DNA of 64,000 nucleotides from Kaistella chaponensis (GCF_900156725.1 NZ_FTOI01000011.1:1-64000); one strand, 5' to 3'; positions 15,191-24,536 are shown, numbered from the stretch's first letter. Translations and numbers: made by a program. The notes: generated by a model not told the origin, from the sequence alone.

Positions 15191-17941
15191 ATGGCAATTA
15201 AAAGCAAAGTAGATGCGAAATACATCTATTCTTTCGGCGGAGGAAAAGCCGATGGAAATGAATCCATGAAAAACCTTTTAGGAGGAAAAGGAGCCAATCT
15301 TGCAGAAATGGCAGGTCACAAAAATTTAAAACTTCCCGTTCCACCTGGATTTACCGTAACAACCGAAGTATGTACTTATTACTACGATCATCAAAAAACC
15401 TATCCCAAAAATTTAGAAAAAGACATCAAAAAAGCCCTTTCTGAAGTAGAGCAATTGATGGGTAAAAAATTTGGCGATGTAAAAGATCCATTGTTAATGT
15501 CGGTACGTTCGGGAGCAAGAAAATCAATGCCCGGAATGATGGATACCGTTTTAAACATTGGTCTGAATGATGAAACCGTTTTAGGTTTAATCCAAAATTC
15601 GGGTGATGCCCGATTTGCGTACGATGCGTATCGAAGACTCGTAATGATGTATTCCGACGTGGTCATCGAAAAAGCCGGGGGAATGGAACCTGCAAAAGGA
15701 AAGGGAATCCGTAAATTAATGGATGAACGGTTGGAAGAAGTTAAAAAAGAACGGGGTGTTTCTTTGGACACTGAACTTTCAGCAGAAGATTTGAAAAAAT
15801 TAGTTAAAGAATTTAAATCCTTAACCAAAAAATATTTAAAAGTTGAATTTCCCGAAAATCCTTGGGATCAATTAATGGGCGGAATTGGAGCTGTCTTCGC
15901 TTCCTGGAACGGAAAACGCGCTATTGAATATCGTAAAATTGAAAGGATTCCCGATGATTGGGGAACTGCAGTAAATGTTCAGGCAATGGTTTACGGAAAT
16001 ATGGGAGAAGATTCTTGCACCGGAGTTGCCTTTACCAGAAATCCCGGAAATGGCGATCATTATTTTTACGGAGAATATTTGGTAAATGCTCAAGGAGAAG
16101 ATGTTGTAGCCGGAATTAGAACTCCATCACCGATTAATAATGAATCTAAAAATGATCATTCAAAAGACTTGATCACTTTAGAAAAATTTATGCCTTCTCA
16201 GTTTAAAGAATTGGACGAAATTCAGCAGCGTTTGGAAAAACATTACAAAGACATGCAGGATATCGAGTTCACCATCGAAAAAGGTAAACTTTTTATGTTG
16301 CAATGCAGAGTGGGCAAAAGAAACGGAATTGCTGCAGTGAAAATGGCAGCAGAGATGTACCAGGAAAAATTAATTGATGCAGATACCGCCGTAATGAGAG
16401 TCGGTCCCAATCAATTAATTGAATTGTTGTTACCAATGATCGATCCCGAAGAAGAAAAGAAAAACAAACCCATTGCAAAAGGTCTTCCTGCAGGTCCAGG
16501 TGGAGCGGTTGGAAAAGTAGTTTTCTCTTCCGAAGAAGCAGTAGAATTAGGATTGAAAGGGGAGAAAGTGATTTTGGTGCGCGAAGAAACTTCCCCAGAA
16601 GATGTCGATGGAATGCATAAAGCTCAAGCGATTTTAACCACAAAAGGAGGTATGACTTCTCACGCAGCTTTGGTTGCAAGAGGTTGGGGAAAATGCTGTA
16701 TTGTTGGTTGTAATGATATCGAGATTTTCGAAAAAGAAAAATATTTCTTAACCAAAGAGGGCAAAAAAATTCATGATGGCGAATGGTTAACGATGAACGG
16801 AACCACCGGAATGGCTTACGAAGGTGTTTTAGAACTTTCTAACACTGATTTAAATAAAAACACCTCTTACAAAACCTTGATGACTTTGGTCGATAAAGCC
16901 AAAAAATTAGGCGTCCGTACCAATGCAGATACTCCAAAAGATGCTGAACAAGCTGCTTATTTTGGAGCAGAAGGTATAGGATTATTCCGAACTGAGCATA
17001 TGTTTTACGGAGAAGGAAGTGAGAAACCTTTGTTCCTTTTGCGAAAAATGATCATGAGCACCACCGTAAAAGAGCGTAAATCTGCTTTAAATGAGCTTTT
17101 CAAATTTGTGAAAAAAGATATAAAAGCGACTCTAGAAGTAATGGATGGAAAACCAGTAACGATTCGCTTGCTCGATCCCCCATTACATGAATTTGTTCCT
17201 CACGATAAAGAAAAGTTACAGGAATTAAGCAAAGAATTGGGTGTGAGAATGAGTGTTTTGAACCGCAGAATTCTTGCTCTACACGAAAATAATCCGATGC
17301 TCGGTCACCGCGGTGTTCGTTTGGGAGTTTCTTATCCCGAGATTACAGAAATGCAGGTTCGCGCTATTTTTGAAGCGGCTTCCGAACTGATTAAAGAAGG
17401 TAAAAAAGCTTTCCCCGAAATTATGATTCCGGTCGTAATGGGAAAACACGAACTTCGCCATCAAAAAGAAATCGTAGATCAGGTTTATCTAGAAGTATGC
17501 GAAAAAATGAATGTACAATCGATTCCATACCTTTATGGAACCATGATTGAAACTCCAAGAGCCGCATTGAAAGGTGATTCTATGGCAACCGTGGCAGATT
17601 TTTTCAGTTTCGGAACTAATGATTTAACACAAATGTGTTTCGGTTTTTCGAGAGACGATATCGGTGGATTTTTGCCAAAATATTTAGACTTGAAACTTTT
17701 GCCAGAAGATCCATTTGTTTCGATCGATCAAAGCGGAGTAGGTGAATTAATCCGAATCGGTGTTGAAAAAGGTCGCGGAATAAAACCAAAATTAAAAGTT
17801 GGTATTTGCGGTGAACATGGTGGTGATCCAGAATCGGTGAAATTCTGTCATCAACTAGGATTAAATTATGTGAGCTGTTCTCCTTTCCGAGTTCCTATCG
17901 CAAGATTAGCTGCAGCACAAGCTGCTATTGAAGAAAAGTAA
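15191..17941 (+). CDS. ppdK: pyruvate, phosphate dikinase
   Basis: 916 residues, full length. The N-terminal ATP-grasp (about 1-350) starts at FGGGKADGNESMKNLLGGKGANLAEM. The swivelling phosphohistidine domain follows (GGMTSHAALVARGWGKC, catalytic His with the adjacent regulatory Thr). The C-terminal PEP/pyruvate TIM barrel ends in GICGEHGGDPESVKFCHQLG with the catalytic Cys in VSCSPFRVP. It interconverts pyruvate + ATP + Pi and PEP + AMP + PPi, so it can serve glycolysis or gluconeogenesis. Monocistronic, with a strong terminator after the stop. Confidence 0.97.
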   Translation: MAIKSKVDAKYIYSFGGGKADGNESMKNLLGGKGANLAEMAGHKNLKLPVPPGFTVTTEVCTYYYDHQKTYPKNLEKDIKKALSEVEQLMGKKFGDVKDPLLMSVRSGARKSMPGMMDTVLNIGLNDETVLGLIQNSGDARFAYDAYRRLVMMYSDVVIEKAGGMEPAKGKGIRKLMDERLEEVKKERGVSLDTELSAEDLKKLVKEFKSLTKKYLKVEFPENPWDQLMGGIGAVFASWNGKRAIEYRKIERIPDDWGTAVNVQAMVYGNMGEDSCTGVAFTRNPGNGDHYFYGEYLVNAQGEDVVAGIRTPSPINNESKNDHSKDLITLEKFMPSQFKELDEIQQRLEKHYKDMQDIEFTIEKGKLFMLQCRVGKRNGIAAVKMAAEMYQEKLIDADTAVMRVGPNQLIELLLPMIDPEEEKKNKPIAKGLPAGPGGAVGKVVFSSEEAVELGLKGEKVILVREETSPEDVDGMHKAQAILTTKGGMTSHAALVARGWGKCCIVGCNDIEIFEKEKYFLTKEGKKIHDGEWLTMNGTTGMAYEGVLELSNTDLNKNTSYKTLMTLVDKAKKLGVRTNADTPKDAEQAAYFGAEGIGLFRTEHMFYGEGSEKPLFLLRKMIMSTTVKERKSALNELFKFVKKDIKATLEVMDGKPVTIRLLDPPLHEFVPHDKEKLQELSKELGVRMSVLNRRILALHENNPMLGHRGVRLGVSYPEITEMQVRAIFEAASELIKEGKKAFPEIMIPVVMGKHELRHQKEIVDQVYLEVCEKMNVQSIPYLYGTMIETPRAALKGDSMATVADFFSFGTNDLTQMCFGFSRDDIGGFLPKYLDLKLLPEDPFVSIDQSGVGELIRIGVEKGRGIKPKLKVGICGEHGGDPESVKFCHQLGLNYVSCSPFRVPIARLAAAQAAIEEK

Positions 17942-17968
17942 ATTTCAGACTTCTATTTTTTTAATGGA

Positions 17969-18000
17969 AACTGCCTCGAATCTTAGAGGCAGTTTTTTTT
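17969..18000. terminator. terminator of ppdK (and of the cphB operon)
   Basis: ACTGCCTC / GAGGCAGT stem, eight-base loop, T8. Lies between the convergent ppdK and isoaspartyl peptidase genes. Confidence 0.87.
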
Positions 18001-18004
18001 TATT

Positions 18005-18847
18005 TTATCTAAAGATTTCAAATTCCCTTCCGTCATAACTGGCGAAAACCATCGTAGGATGAGAATCCTGATGATAAATATTGCCGTTTTTATCAATTCC
18101 TATTGCTCCTGCAAATCCATCAATTTCTTGCAGTTCGGTAAAAGTTTTCTCGAATGCTTTTTCAATGCTCATTCCATCCGTAACACGAATGACAATTTTT
18201 GCTGCAGTGGCGTTGCTCACGATATCTTCGCCAACTCCTGTGCAACTTACTGCGCAGTATTGATTGGCAAAATTCCCTGCAACTGTTGCAGAATCTGAAA
18301 TTCTTCCGACCAACTCAAAACCTTTTCCACCAGTTGAGGTAGCGGCGGCTAAATTGCCGTGTTGATCGAGGGCTACACAACCCACCGTTCCTTTTCCACC
18401 GTTTATGCGCTTCTCTTCATATTCTTTTCTGCGCTGCGGAATTTCGGTAGAGAAATCTTTAAATCCATATTCTTCTGCATATTTTTTTGCGCCGATTCCG
18501 CCTAAAACACGATCATCTTCTTTCATTAAAACTTGCGCGACATCAATAGGATTTTTTACATTTTCGATATTGATGACCCCCGAAAATTTCTGGTTTTCGC
18601 CATTCATTAAAGAAGCACTCATGCGGATTTTTCCATCACTTTGAATCTGGGAACCTATTCCTGCATTGAAAAGTACATCGTCTTCCAACAAAGAAACGGC
18701 ATAAACTACAGTTTCTTCCGAAGTATGATTTTGCAAAAACTCAAAAGCCTTTCTGGCGATTTCTTTTAATGAATTTTGTTTGGCAGTTTTTACTTCGTGG
18801 CTTTGATCGCTTTCCGAGAAAAACCCGCCATGGATGATTATTTTCAT
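18005..18847 (-). CDS. isoaspartyl peptidase / L-asparaginase (Ntn hydrolase)
   Basis: 280 residues, plant-type asparaginase fold. Autocleavage creates the nucleophile Thr in GGKGTVGCVALDQHGN (GTVG motif). Other family marks are VYAVSLLEDDVLFNAGIGS and ATSTGGKGFE. No signal peptide, so cytoplasmic. It follows cphB on the same strand (88-base gap). In this position it probably splits the beta-Asp-Arg dipeptides released by cyanophycinase into Asp and Arg, the last step of cyanophycin use. General isoaspartyl dipeptide clean-up is also possible. Confidence 0.9.
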   Translation of the reverse strand: MKIIIHGGFFSESDQSHEVKTAKQNSLKEIARKAFEFLQNHTSEETVVYAVSLLEDDVLFNAGIGSQIQSDGKIRMSASLMNGENQKFSGVINIENVKNPIDVAQVLMKEDDRVLGGIGAKKYAEEYGFKDFSTEIPQRRKEYEEKRINGGKGTVGCVALDQHGNLAAATSTGGKGFELVGRISDSATVAGNFANQYCAVSCTGVGEDIVSNATAAKIVIRVTDGMSIEKAFEKTFTELQEIDGFAGAIGIDKNGNIYHQDSHPTMVFASYDGREFEIFR

Positions 18848-18935
18848 TAAATTTAATTTTAAAAGAGGAGGTTTATTGACCTAAAACGTCAAATAATAGT
18901 TGGTGGAAATAGTTACTTTCGGGTGGGTAAAGAAT

Positions 18936-19832
18936 TTAGTGATCCTGTGGAATTGGATTGTACTGAGAATTTACAATGGTTAAATCTTTAGTCTTCAAAT
19001 CGTAAACATCATTTTGCGATAAAACATGCACAATTAAATTATCGATTGAAATAGGTTGGCCAAGTTGAATATTGGTAAGATTGGTGTCTTTTATGAATCG
19101 ACCATCTACTAAAATGACAAGTCCGGAACCAATGGCAGTCATGATGTCACCATCAATATAAAGTCCGGTATCTTCACCCAGACCGATCCCTAAAGTTCGG
19201 GGATTGTTGACCACTGCCTGAAACAACCTTCCGATCCTTCCGCGCTGCACAAAATGCGTGTCTACAATGACATTTTCTATGAAACCCAAACCTTGGGTAG
19301 TTTTGATTTCTCCTTTTAATAATGCTTCACTACTTGATCCCTGATAAATCATATTTTCAGAAGCTGCAGCGGCTCCTGCAGATGTTCCGGCATAGATAAA
19401 ATCTTGTTCCACATATTTGAGTAAAATCGTATCATGAAACCGTGTTCCTCCTAAAATCGAGGTGAGGCGAAGTTGATCTCCACCCGTGAACATTACCACA
19501 TCTGCAGCATTTGCACGTGCAACAATTGCATCACTATTGGCTTGTTCGCGATTTTGAATATCTAGAATATTCACGTTTTTGGAGCCTAAAAATTCGAAAG
19601 CCTTCTTGTATTCCGGTCCCACAATCTGCGGGATTTGCGAAGCAGTGGTAATGATTTCGATGATAGAATCTTCCTTTAATCGAGATTCGTTGATGATCTT
19701 CCGTAATATTCCTCGCTCAAAAAAGTTGAGGTTTCTTTCTACATTCTGGTCGTATTCGGTTTCTGCAAAGCTGCCTTTATTTACAGCCCCACCGATAATC
19801 ATTAATTTTCCAATTGGTCTCATAGGTTGCAA
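18936..19832 (-). CDS. cphB: cyanophycinase (peptidase S51)
   Basis: 298 residues. The S51 nucleophile motif is present (DFIYAGTSAGAAAASENMIY, Ser in GTSAG) with the glycine-rich N-terminal strand GKLMIIGGAVNKGSF. It hydrolyses the storage polymer multi-L-arginyl-poly-L-aspartate to beta-Asp-Arg dipeptides. There is no signal peptide, so it acts on stored polymer inside the cell. It is divergent from cphA and followed by the isoaspartyl peptidase, giving a complete make-and-use module. Confidence 0.94.
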   Translation of the reverse strand: MQPMRPIGKLMIIGGAVNKGSFAETEYDQNVERNLNFFERGILRKIINESRLKEDSIIEIITTASQIPQIVGPEYKKAFEFLGSKNVNILDIQNREQANSDAIVARANAADVVMFTGGDQLRLTSILGGTRFHDTILLKYVEQDFIYAGTSAGAAAASENMIYQGSSSEALLKGEIKTTQGLGFIENVIVDTHFVQRGRIGRLFQAVVNNPRTLGIGLGEDTGLYIDGDIMTAIGSGLVILVDGRFIKDTNLTNIQLGQPISIDNLIVHVLSQNDVYDLKTKDLTIVNSQYNPIPQDH

Positions 19833-19926
19833 ATTTAGAAAAAATATTAAATTCTAGTAAAAGACTTGATATAAACTTGATAAAAATATGAAATCTTTTA
19901 ACTTTCCTCATTTGCTTGAGTTTGAC

Positions 19927-19946
19927 TTTAAAATGATCATTTTAAA
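19927..19946. promoter_or_regulatory. 20-bp palindrome between cphB and cphA
   Basis: TTTAAAATGATCATTTTAAA is a perfect palindrome in the 198-base divergent intergenic region. It lies 32 bases upstream of the cphA -7 box. A dimeric regulator acting on both directions is plausible; the regulator is unknown. Confidence 0.5.
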
Positions 19947-19977
19947 AGAAATATTTCAAATTATTAAGCATTTCTTT

Positions 19978-19985
19978 TATCTTTG
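19978..19985 (+). promoter_or_regulatory. -7 box of cphA
   Basis: TATCTTTG, a perfect TAnnTTTG element, 45 bases before the cphA ATG. Confidence 0.55.
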
Positions 19986-20030
19986 ATTTTCATAAAAAAT
20001 AATTAGCCATCAAAATTAGAAGATCACCAT

Positions 20031-22661
20031 ATGAAAATTGTAAAAATACAGGTTTTACGAGGTCCAAATATCTGGAGTATTCGTAGAAAGAAATTAATTC
20101 AAATGCGCCTGGATTTAGAGGAAGTGGAACATTTACCCACCAATAAAATTGATGGTTTCCGGGAAAATTTAGAAAAGCTTATTCCTTCGCTGATTACACA
20201 TCGCTGCTCAGAAGGAGTTGAAGGTGGTTTTTTTCAAAGGGTAGAAATGGGAACCTGGATGGGACACGTTATTGAACATATTGCTTTAGAAATACAGACT
20301 TTGGCAGGTATGGATGCAGGGTTTGGCAGAACGCGCGAAACAAAAACTCATGGTGTTTATAATGTTGTTTTCAGTTATATCGAAGAAAATTCAGGAATCT
20401 ACGCAGCTGAACAATCGGTAGAAATTGCTCAGGCGCTCATGGAAGGTAGAGATTATCCCATTCAAGAGTGTATTCAAACTTTAAAGGAGAAACGCGAACG
20501 TGAAAGACTCGGTCCTTCAACTGGAAGTATCGTAGAAGAAGCAGTGGCTAGAAATATTCCTTGGATTCGTTTGGGAAGAAACTCTTTGGTGCAGTTAGGA
20601 TATGGTATTAATCAACAGCGTTTTCAAGCGACCATTACAGGAAAAACAAGTTCTATCGCAGTTGATATTGCCTGCAATAAAGAACTGACAAAAAAAATGC
20701 TCGATGATGCGGCAATCCCAGTTCCCACAGGTGATCTCGTGACCGATGAAGAAGGTTTGGAAAGTGTAATCCGCAAAATCGGTTATCCCATTGTTTTAAA
20801 ACCTTTAGATGGCAATCATGGAAAAGGTTCCTCCATCAATGTTAATGATTGGGAAGCTGCTAAAATTGGTCTGCAGCATGCGCAAAATTACGGTCCAAAA
20901 GTGATTGTAGAAAGATATATTACCGGCTATGATTTCCGGGTTTTAGTCATCAATCACAAAATGGTTGCTGCGGCGAGAAGAGTTCCCGCGCACATTGTAG
21001 GGGATGGTGAAAAAAATATTCAGCAATTAATTGACAAAGAAAATCTTGATCCACGAAGAGGATATGGACATGAAAATGTGTTAACAGAAATTTCTGTGGA
21101 TAAAGACACCAACGAACTTTTAGAAAAATTAAATTACACCCTTGAGAATATTCCACAAAAAGGAGAAATTGTCTATTTGAAATCGACAGCAAATCTTTCT
21201 ACAGGTGGAACTTCTATCGATGTAACCGATATGATTCACCCAGAAAACATTACGATGTGTGAAAGGATCTCAAAAATTATCGGTCTCGATGTTTGTGGAG
21301 TTGATATTATGGCAGAAAACCTCACGCAGCCTTTGAAAGAAAGTGGCGGTGCGATTTTAGAAGTCAACGCTGCTCCTGGATTTAGAATGCATCTTGCACC
21401 AAGTGAAGGATTACCGAGAAATGTTGCGGCTCCAGTTGTTGATATGTTGTATCCGCAAGGAAAAGCGTTCAGAATTCCAATTATTGCCGTGACTGGAACA
21501 AATGGTAAAACCACGACCACGAGATTAATTGCACATATTGTAAAAAATAACGGCTATCGAGTAGGATTCACCACTTCTGATGGTATTTATATTCAGAATA
21601 CCATGTTGACGAAAGGTGATACAACAGGTCCACTTTCTGCCGAATTTGTGCTGAAAGATCCCACCGTAGAATTTGCAGTTTTAGAAACCGCAAGAGGTGG
21701 AATTCTGCGTTCAGGATTAGGATTCAGTTATTGCGACATCGGTGTTTTAACCAATATTAAAGAAGATCATCTTGGAATTAGCGACATTCATAATTTAAAA
21801 GACTTAACTAAAGTAAAAAGAGTCGTATTAGATGCGGTGAAAAAAGATGGTTGGAGCGTATTAAATGCAGACGATGCTTATTCTATGCGATTAATGCCTG
21901 ATTTAGATGCTAAAGTGGCAATTTTTAGTTTGGATGAAAATAATCCGCACATTAAGAAATTTGCAAAAGAAGGAAAAATCACCTGCGTTTACGAAGAAGG
22001 TTTTGTGACCATTAAAAAAGGGGATTGGAAAATTAGAATCGCCAAAGCCAACAACATTCCGATCACCATGGAAGGAAAAGCGAAATTTATGATTTCTAAT
22101 GTTCTGGCTGCAAGTTTAGCAACTTATCTGTACGGTTTTGAAATTGAAGATATCGCCAATTCATTGCGGACTTTTATTCCAAGTGCCGCTTTGACTCCAG
22201 GAAGATTGAATATTTTTAAATTCAAAAAATTCAATGTGCTTATCGATTTTGCGCACAATCCTGCAGGATACGAAGCCATAGAAGATTATCTGAAAAATAT
22301 TGAAGCCACCAAAAAAATTGGAATTATTTCTGGTGTTGGTGATCGCAGAGACAAAGACATTCAGGAATGTGGGAAAATTGCGGGAAGAATGTTCGATTAT
22401 ATTATTATTCGCAACGAAAAACACTTGCGCGGAAGACCTGAAGAAGAAATTAATGGTTTACTGATTTCCGGAATTCAGGAAGCAGGAAAAGATGTGAGCT
22501 ACGAAATTATTCCGAAAGAAATTGAAGCACTGAAACATGCGATGAGCATGGCAGAAGAAGGAACTTTTATCACCGCTTTAAGCGATGTCGTTTCGAACGC
22601 AATCGATTTGGTTCAGGAATACCAAAACAAAGAAATCCTGGAAGAAGGGAAAATCATGTAA
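20031..22661 (+). CDS. cphA: cyanophycin synthetase
   Basis: 876 residues, the normal size for CphA1. The N-terminal domain (about 1-160) is followed by an ATP-grasp domain that adds Asp to the backbone (GYPIVLKPLDGNHGKGSSIN, VDIMAENL, EVNAAPGFRMH). The C-terminal Mur-ligase-like domain adds Arg to the side chain (P-loop VTGTNGKTTTTRLIAH near 490, NIKEDHLGISD, DFAHNPAGYEA). It builds the nitrogen reserve polymer cyanophycin in the cytoplasm. All key motifs are intact. cphB and the isoaspartyl peptidase lie on the other strand next door. Confidence 0.96.
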   Translation: MKIVKIQVLRGPNIWSIRRKKLIQMRLDLEEVEHLPTNKIDGFRENLEKLIPSLITHRCSEGVEGGFFQRVEMGTWMGHVIEHIALEIQTLAGMDAGFGRTRETKTHGVYNVVFSYIEENSGIYAAEQSVEIAQALMEGRDYPIQECIQTLKEKRERERLGPSTGSIVEEAVARNIPWIRLGRNSLVQLGYGINQQRFQATITGKTSSIAVDIACNKELTKKMLDDAAIPVPTGDLVTDEEGLESVIRKIGYPIVLKPLDGNHGKGSSINVNDWEAAKIGLQHAQNYGPKVIVERYITGYDFRVLVINHKMVAAARRVPAHIVGDGEKNIQQLIDKENLDPRRGYGHENVLTEISVDKDTNELLEKLNYTLENIPQKGEIVYLKSTANLSTGGTSIDVTDMIHPENITMCERISKIIGLDVCGVDIMAENLTQPLKESGGAILEVNAAPGFRMHLAPSEGLPRNVAAPVVDMLYPQGKAFRIPIIAVTGTNGKTTTTRLIAHIVKNNGYRVGFTTSDGIYIQNTMLTKGDTTGPLSAEFVLKDPTVEFAVLETARGGILRSGLGFSYCDIGVLTNIKEDHLGISDIHNLKDLTKVKRVVLDAVKKDGWSVLNADDAYSMRLMPDLDAKVAIFSLDENNPHIKKFAKEGKITCVYEEGFVTIKKGDWKIRIAKANNIPITMEGKAKFMISNVLAASLATYLYGFEIEDIANSLRTFIPSAALTPGRLNIFKFKKFNVLIDFAHNPAGYEAIEDYLKNIEATKKIGIISGVGDRRDKDIQECGKIAGRMFDYIIIRNEKHLRGRPEEEINGLLISGIQEAGKDVSYEIIPKEIEALKHAMSMAEEGTFITALSDVVSNAIDLVQEYQNKEILEEGKIM

Positions 22662-22680
22662 TTTGTTTTCTGAAATGAAT

Positions 22681-22716
22681 AAAACTCCCAAAGTCTATTA
22701 TTTTGGGAGTTTTTTA
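22681..22716 (+). terminator. terminator of cphA
   Basis: AAAACTCCCAAA / TTTTGGGAGTTTTTT stem-loop starting 20 bases after the cphA stop, ending in T6. Confidence 0.87.
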
Positions 22717-22804
22717 TTGATATGTTCTTCGTAGAAGAAGATTTTAAGTTCATTTTTAAAGCCATTAATTTTCCGCAAGTATTTTATCTTCTAATTAATT
22801 TCCC

Positions 22805-22812
22805 TATTTTTG
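22805..22812 (+). promoter_or_regulatory. -7 box of dnaX, leaderless arrangement
   Basis: TATTTTTG ends 4 bases before the dnaX ATG at 22817. With the usual start site 4-7 bases after this box, the mRNA would begin at or next to the AUG, leaving no 5' leader. Confidence 0.5.
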
Positions 22813-22816
22813 ACCA

Positions 22817-23902
22817 ATGGAAAATTTCGTTGTTTCTGCAAGAAAGTACCGTCCGCAAGAGTTTGAAACTGTTGTCGGACAATCCCATATTACAGATACT
22901 TTGGAACACGCCATTGAAGAAAATCAATTGGCTCAAGCGCTTTTATTTTGTGGTCCGAGAGGCGTGGGTAAAACAACTTGCGCCAGAATTCTCGCCCGAA
23001 AAATCAATGAAAGAGACGGTTCAACTTCGGAAGACGGTTTTGCATATAATATTTTTGAACTCGATGCGGCTTCCAACAATTCAGTGGAAGATATCCGGGA
23101 ATTAACCGATCAGGTTCGGTTTGCGCCACAGGTTGGGAAATACAAAATTTATATCATTGATGAGGTTCACATGTTGTCTTCAGCGGCGTTCAATGCTTTT
23201 TTGAAAACGTTGGAAGAACCTCCTGCTCATGCCATTTTTATCTTGGCTACGACAGAAAAACATAAGATTATTCCCACGATTTTATCAAGATGTCAGATTT
23301 ATGATTTCAAAAGAATCACCATTGAAGATATTCAAATTCATTTAAAGAAGATTGCGGAGAAAGAATCCATCCAATATGAAGAAGACGCACTTTATTTAAT
23401 TGCACAAAAAGCCGATGGAGCGCTTCGGGACGCCCTTTCTATTTTCGATCGATTGGCTACTTTTACGCAGAAAAACATTACCCTTGCAAAAGCAGCCGAA
23501 GTTCTGAATATCCTCGATTACGACCAATATTTGAATATCGTCGATTTAGCGCATCAAAATAAAATTTCAGAAACATTATTTGCCTTTAATGAAATTGTAA
23601 AAAAAGGTTTTGATTCGCATTTATTTATCGCTGGTTTAGGAAATCATTTCCGAGATTTGATGATGGCGCAGAATCCTCAGACTTTAAGCTTAATTGAAGT
23701 TGGTGATCAAACCAAAATTAAATTTTCTGAGCAAAGCAAAAGCTGGAATGTTCAGCAATTAATTGATGCCATCGAAATTTGTAATCACGCAGACATTAAT
23801 TATAAAAATTCTAAAAATCCTAGATTAACGGTAGAAATTGCCTTAATGCAACTTTCATCATTAACTGCTGTAGGAGTAGAATCTAAAAAAAAAAATTCCT
23901 GA
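22817..23902 (+). CDS. dnaX: DNA polymerase III gamma/tau subunit, in-frame (gamma-like) product
   Basis: 361 residues read in frame. AAA+ clamp-loader ATPase with Walker A GPRGVGKTT (46-54), Walker B YIIDEVHML, sensor 1 ILATTEKHKIIPTILSRCQ with the SRC arginine finger, then the lid and collar domains. The usual four-Cys zinc module after Walker A is missing, which appears normal for this branch. The frame runs into an A11 tract (23885-23895) and stops three codons later with TGA. The tau-specific C-terminal part continues in the -1 frame (see 23899-24495). So the gene either makes a short gamma and a long tau by slippage or carries an indel. Confidence 0.93.
   Translation: MENFVVSARKYRPQEFETVVGQSHITDTLEHAIEENQLAQALLFCGPRGVGKTTCARILARKINERDGSTSEDGFAYNIFELDAASNNSVEDIRELTDQVRFAPQVGKYKIYIIDEVHMLSSAAFNAFLKTLEEPPAHAIFILATTEKHKIIPTILSRCQIYDFKRITIEDIQIHLKKIAEKESIQYEEDALYLIAQKADGALRDALSIFDRLATFTQKNITLAKAAEVLNILDYDQYLNIVDLAHQNKISETLFAFNEIVKKGFDSHLFIAGLGNHFRDLMMAQNPQTLSLIEVGDQTKIKFSEQSKSWNVQQLIDAIEICNHADINYKNSKNPRLTVEIALMQLSSLTAVGVESKKKNS
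23885..23895 (+). other. A11 slippery tract in dnaX
   Basis: Eleven consecutive A after GAATCT. In frame the reading is AAA AAA AAA AAT TCC TGA. Gain of one A or loss of two, by RNA polymerase slippage, or a -1 ribosomal shift, continues into the tau frame, which stays open to 24495. Thermus dnaX uses an A9 tract for exactly this and E. coli uses A AAA AAG. A sequencing error in the homopolymer is the alternative. Confidence 0.7.
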
Positions 23903-24495
23903 TTTTAGCACCGCTTCTTAAAGTTAGTGCACAAGTTCCTCAAGTTTCCAAGTTAGAAATAAAGACTGAAGTCCCTGAAAATTTCCCCAAGGAAATTCCA
24001 AAAGTGATTTTGAAAACCGCTGAACCACTCGGAAAGCCAAAAATTCCTTCAAAATTTAGTATTTCTGCGGCGTTGCACAAAACTGAAACTGAAGAGGAAG
24101 TAAAAACACATTCCGAAAAAGAAGAATTACCAAGCAATCACTTTACCGATACAGATTTGCAGGTCGAATGGAAAAAGTTTTTGGTAGAATTACAGGGAAA
24201 AGAGGTGCTGATTTACAATGCAGTTAACTCTTTTAAACTTTATAAAAAGGAGGAGGATGTGGTAGAAATTACCTATCCATCAGATTCCGCAAAGAGTGAG
24301 TTTGAGAAAATCCGGAGTGATTTTTTTAATCATTTTATGCACAAAGTGAATCATTATAATATCAACATCATCTATAAAAACGATATTTCTTTGAAAAAAG
24401 AAATTATGACCAAACGAAAGATTTTCGATAAATTTGCCGACGTCAATCCTGTTTTGCGGGATTTAGATGATTTGTTCAAATTTGATTTTAATTAA
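23899..24495 (+). CDS. dnaX: DnaX tau-specific C-terminal part, -1 frame
   Basis: This frame is open from the A tract (first codon wholly past it at 23899), with the first internal ATG at 24004. It encodes a Pro/Lys/Glu-rich linker and then a folded domain (ADLQVEWKKF-like start at about 24148, ending FDKFADVNPVLRDLDDLFKF). That end matches what I know of Bacteroidota DnaX C-termini. Joined to 22817-23895 it gives a 559-residue tau of normal length. Independent translation from 24004 is unlikely, as the piece has no enzyme function of its own. Tau links the clamp loader to polymerase III and DnaB. Confidence 0.8.
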   Translation: MILAPLLKVSAQVPQVSKLEIKTEVPENFPKEIPKVILKTAEPLGKPKIPSKFSISAALHKTETEEEVKTHSEKEELPSNHFTDTDLQVEWKKFLVELQGKEVLIYNAVNSFKLYKKEEDVVEITYPSDSAKSEFEKIRSDFFNHFMHKVNHYNINIIYKNDISLKKEIMTKRKIFDKFADVNPVLRDLDDLFKFDFN

Positions 24496-24536
24496 TATAT
24501 AAAGCAGTTAATCAAAAGTTAACTCGTTCGAAAGAA

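Noticed and set aside
22722-23105. Plus-strand frame overlapping the dnaX start
   Set aside because: It lies in another frame of the strongly conserved DnaX ATPase domain.
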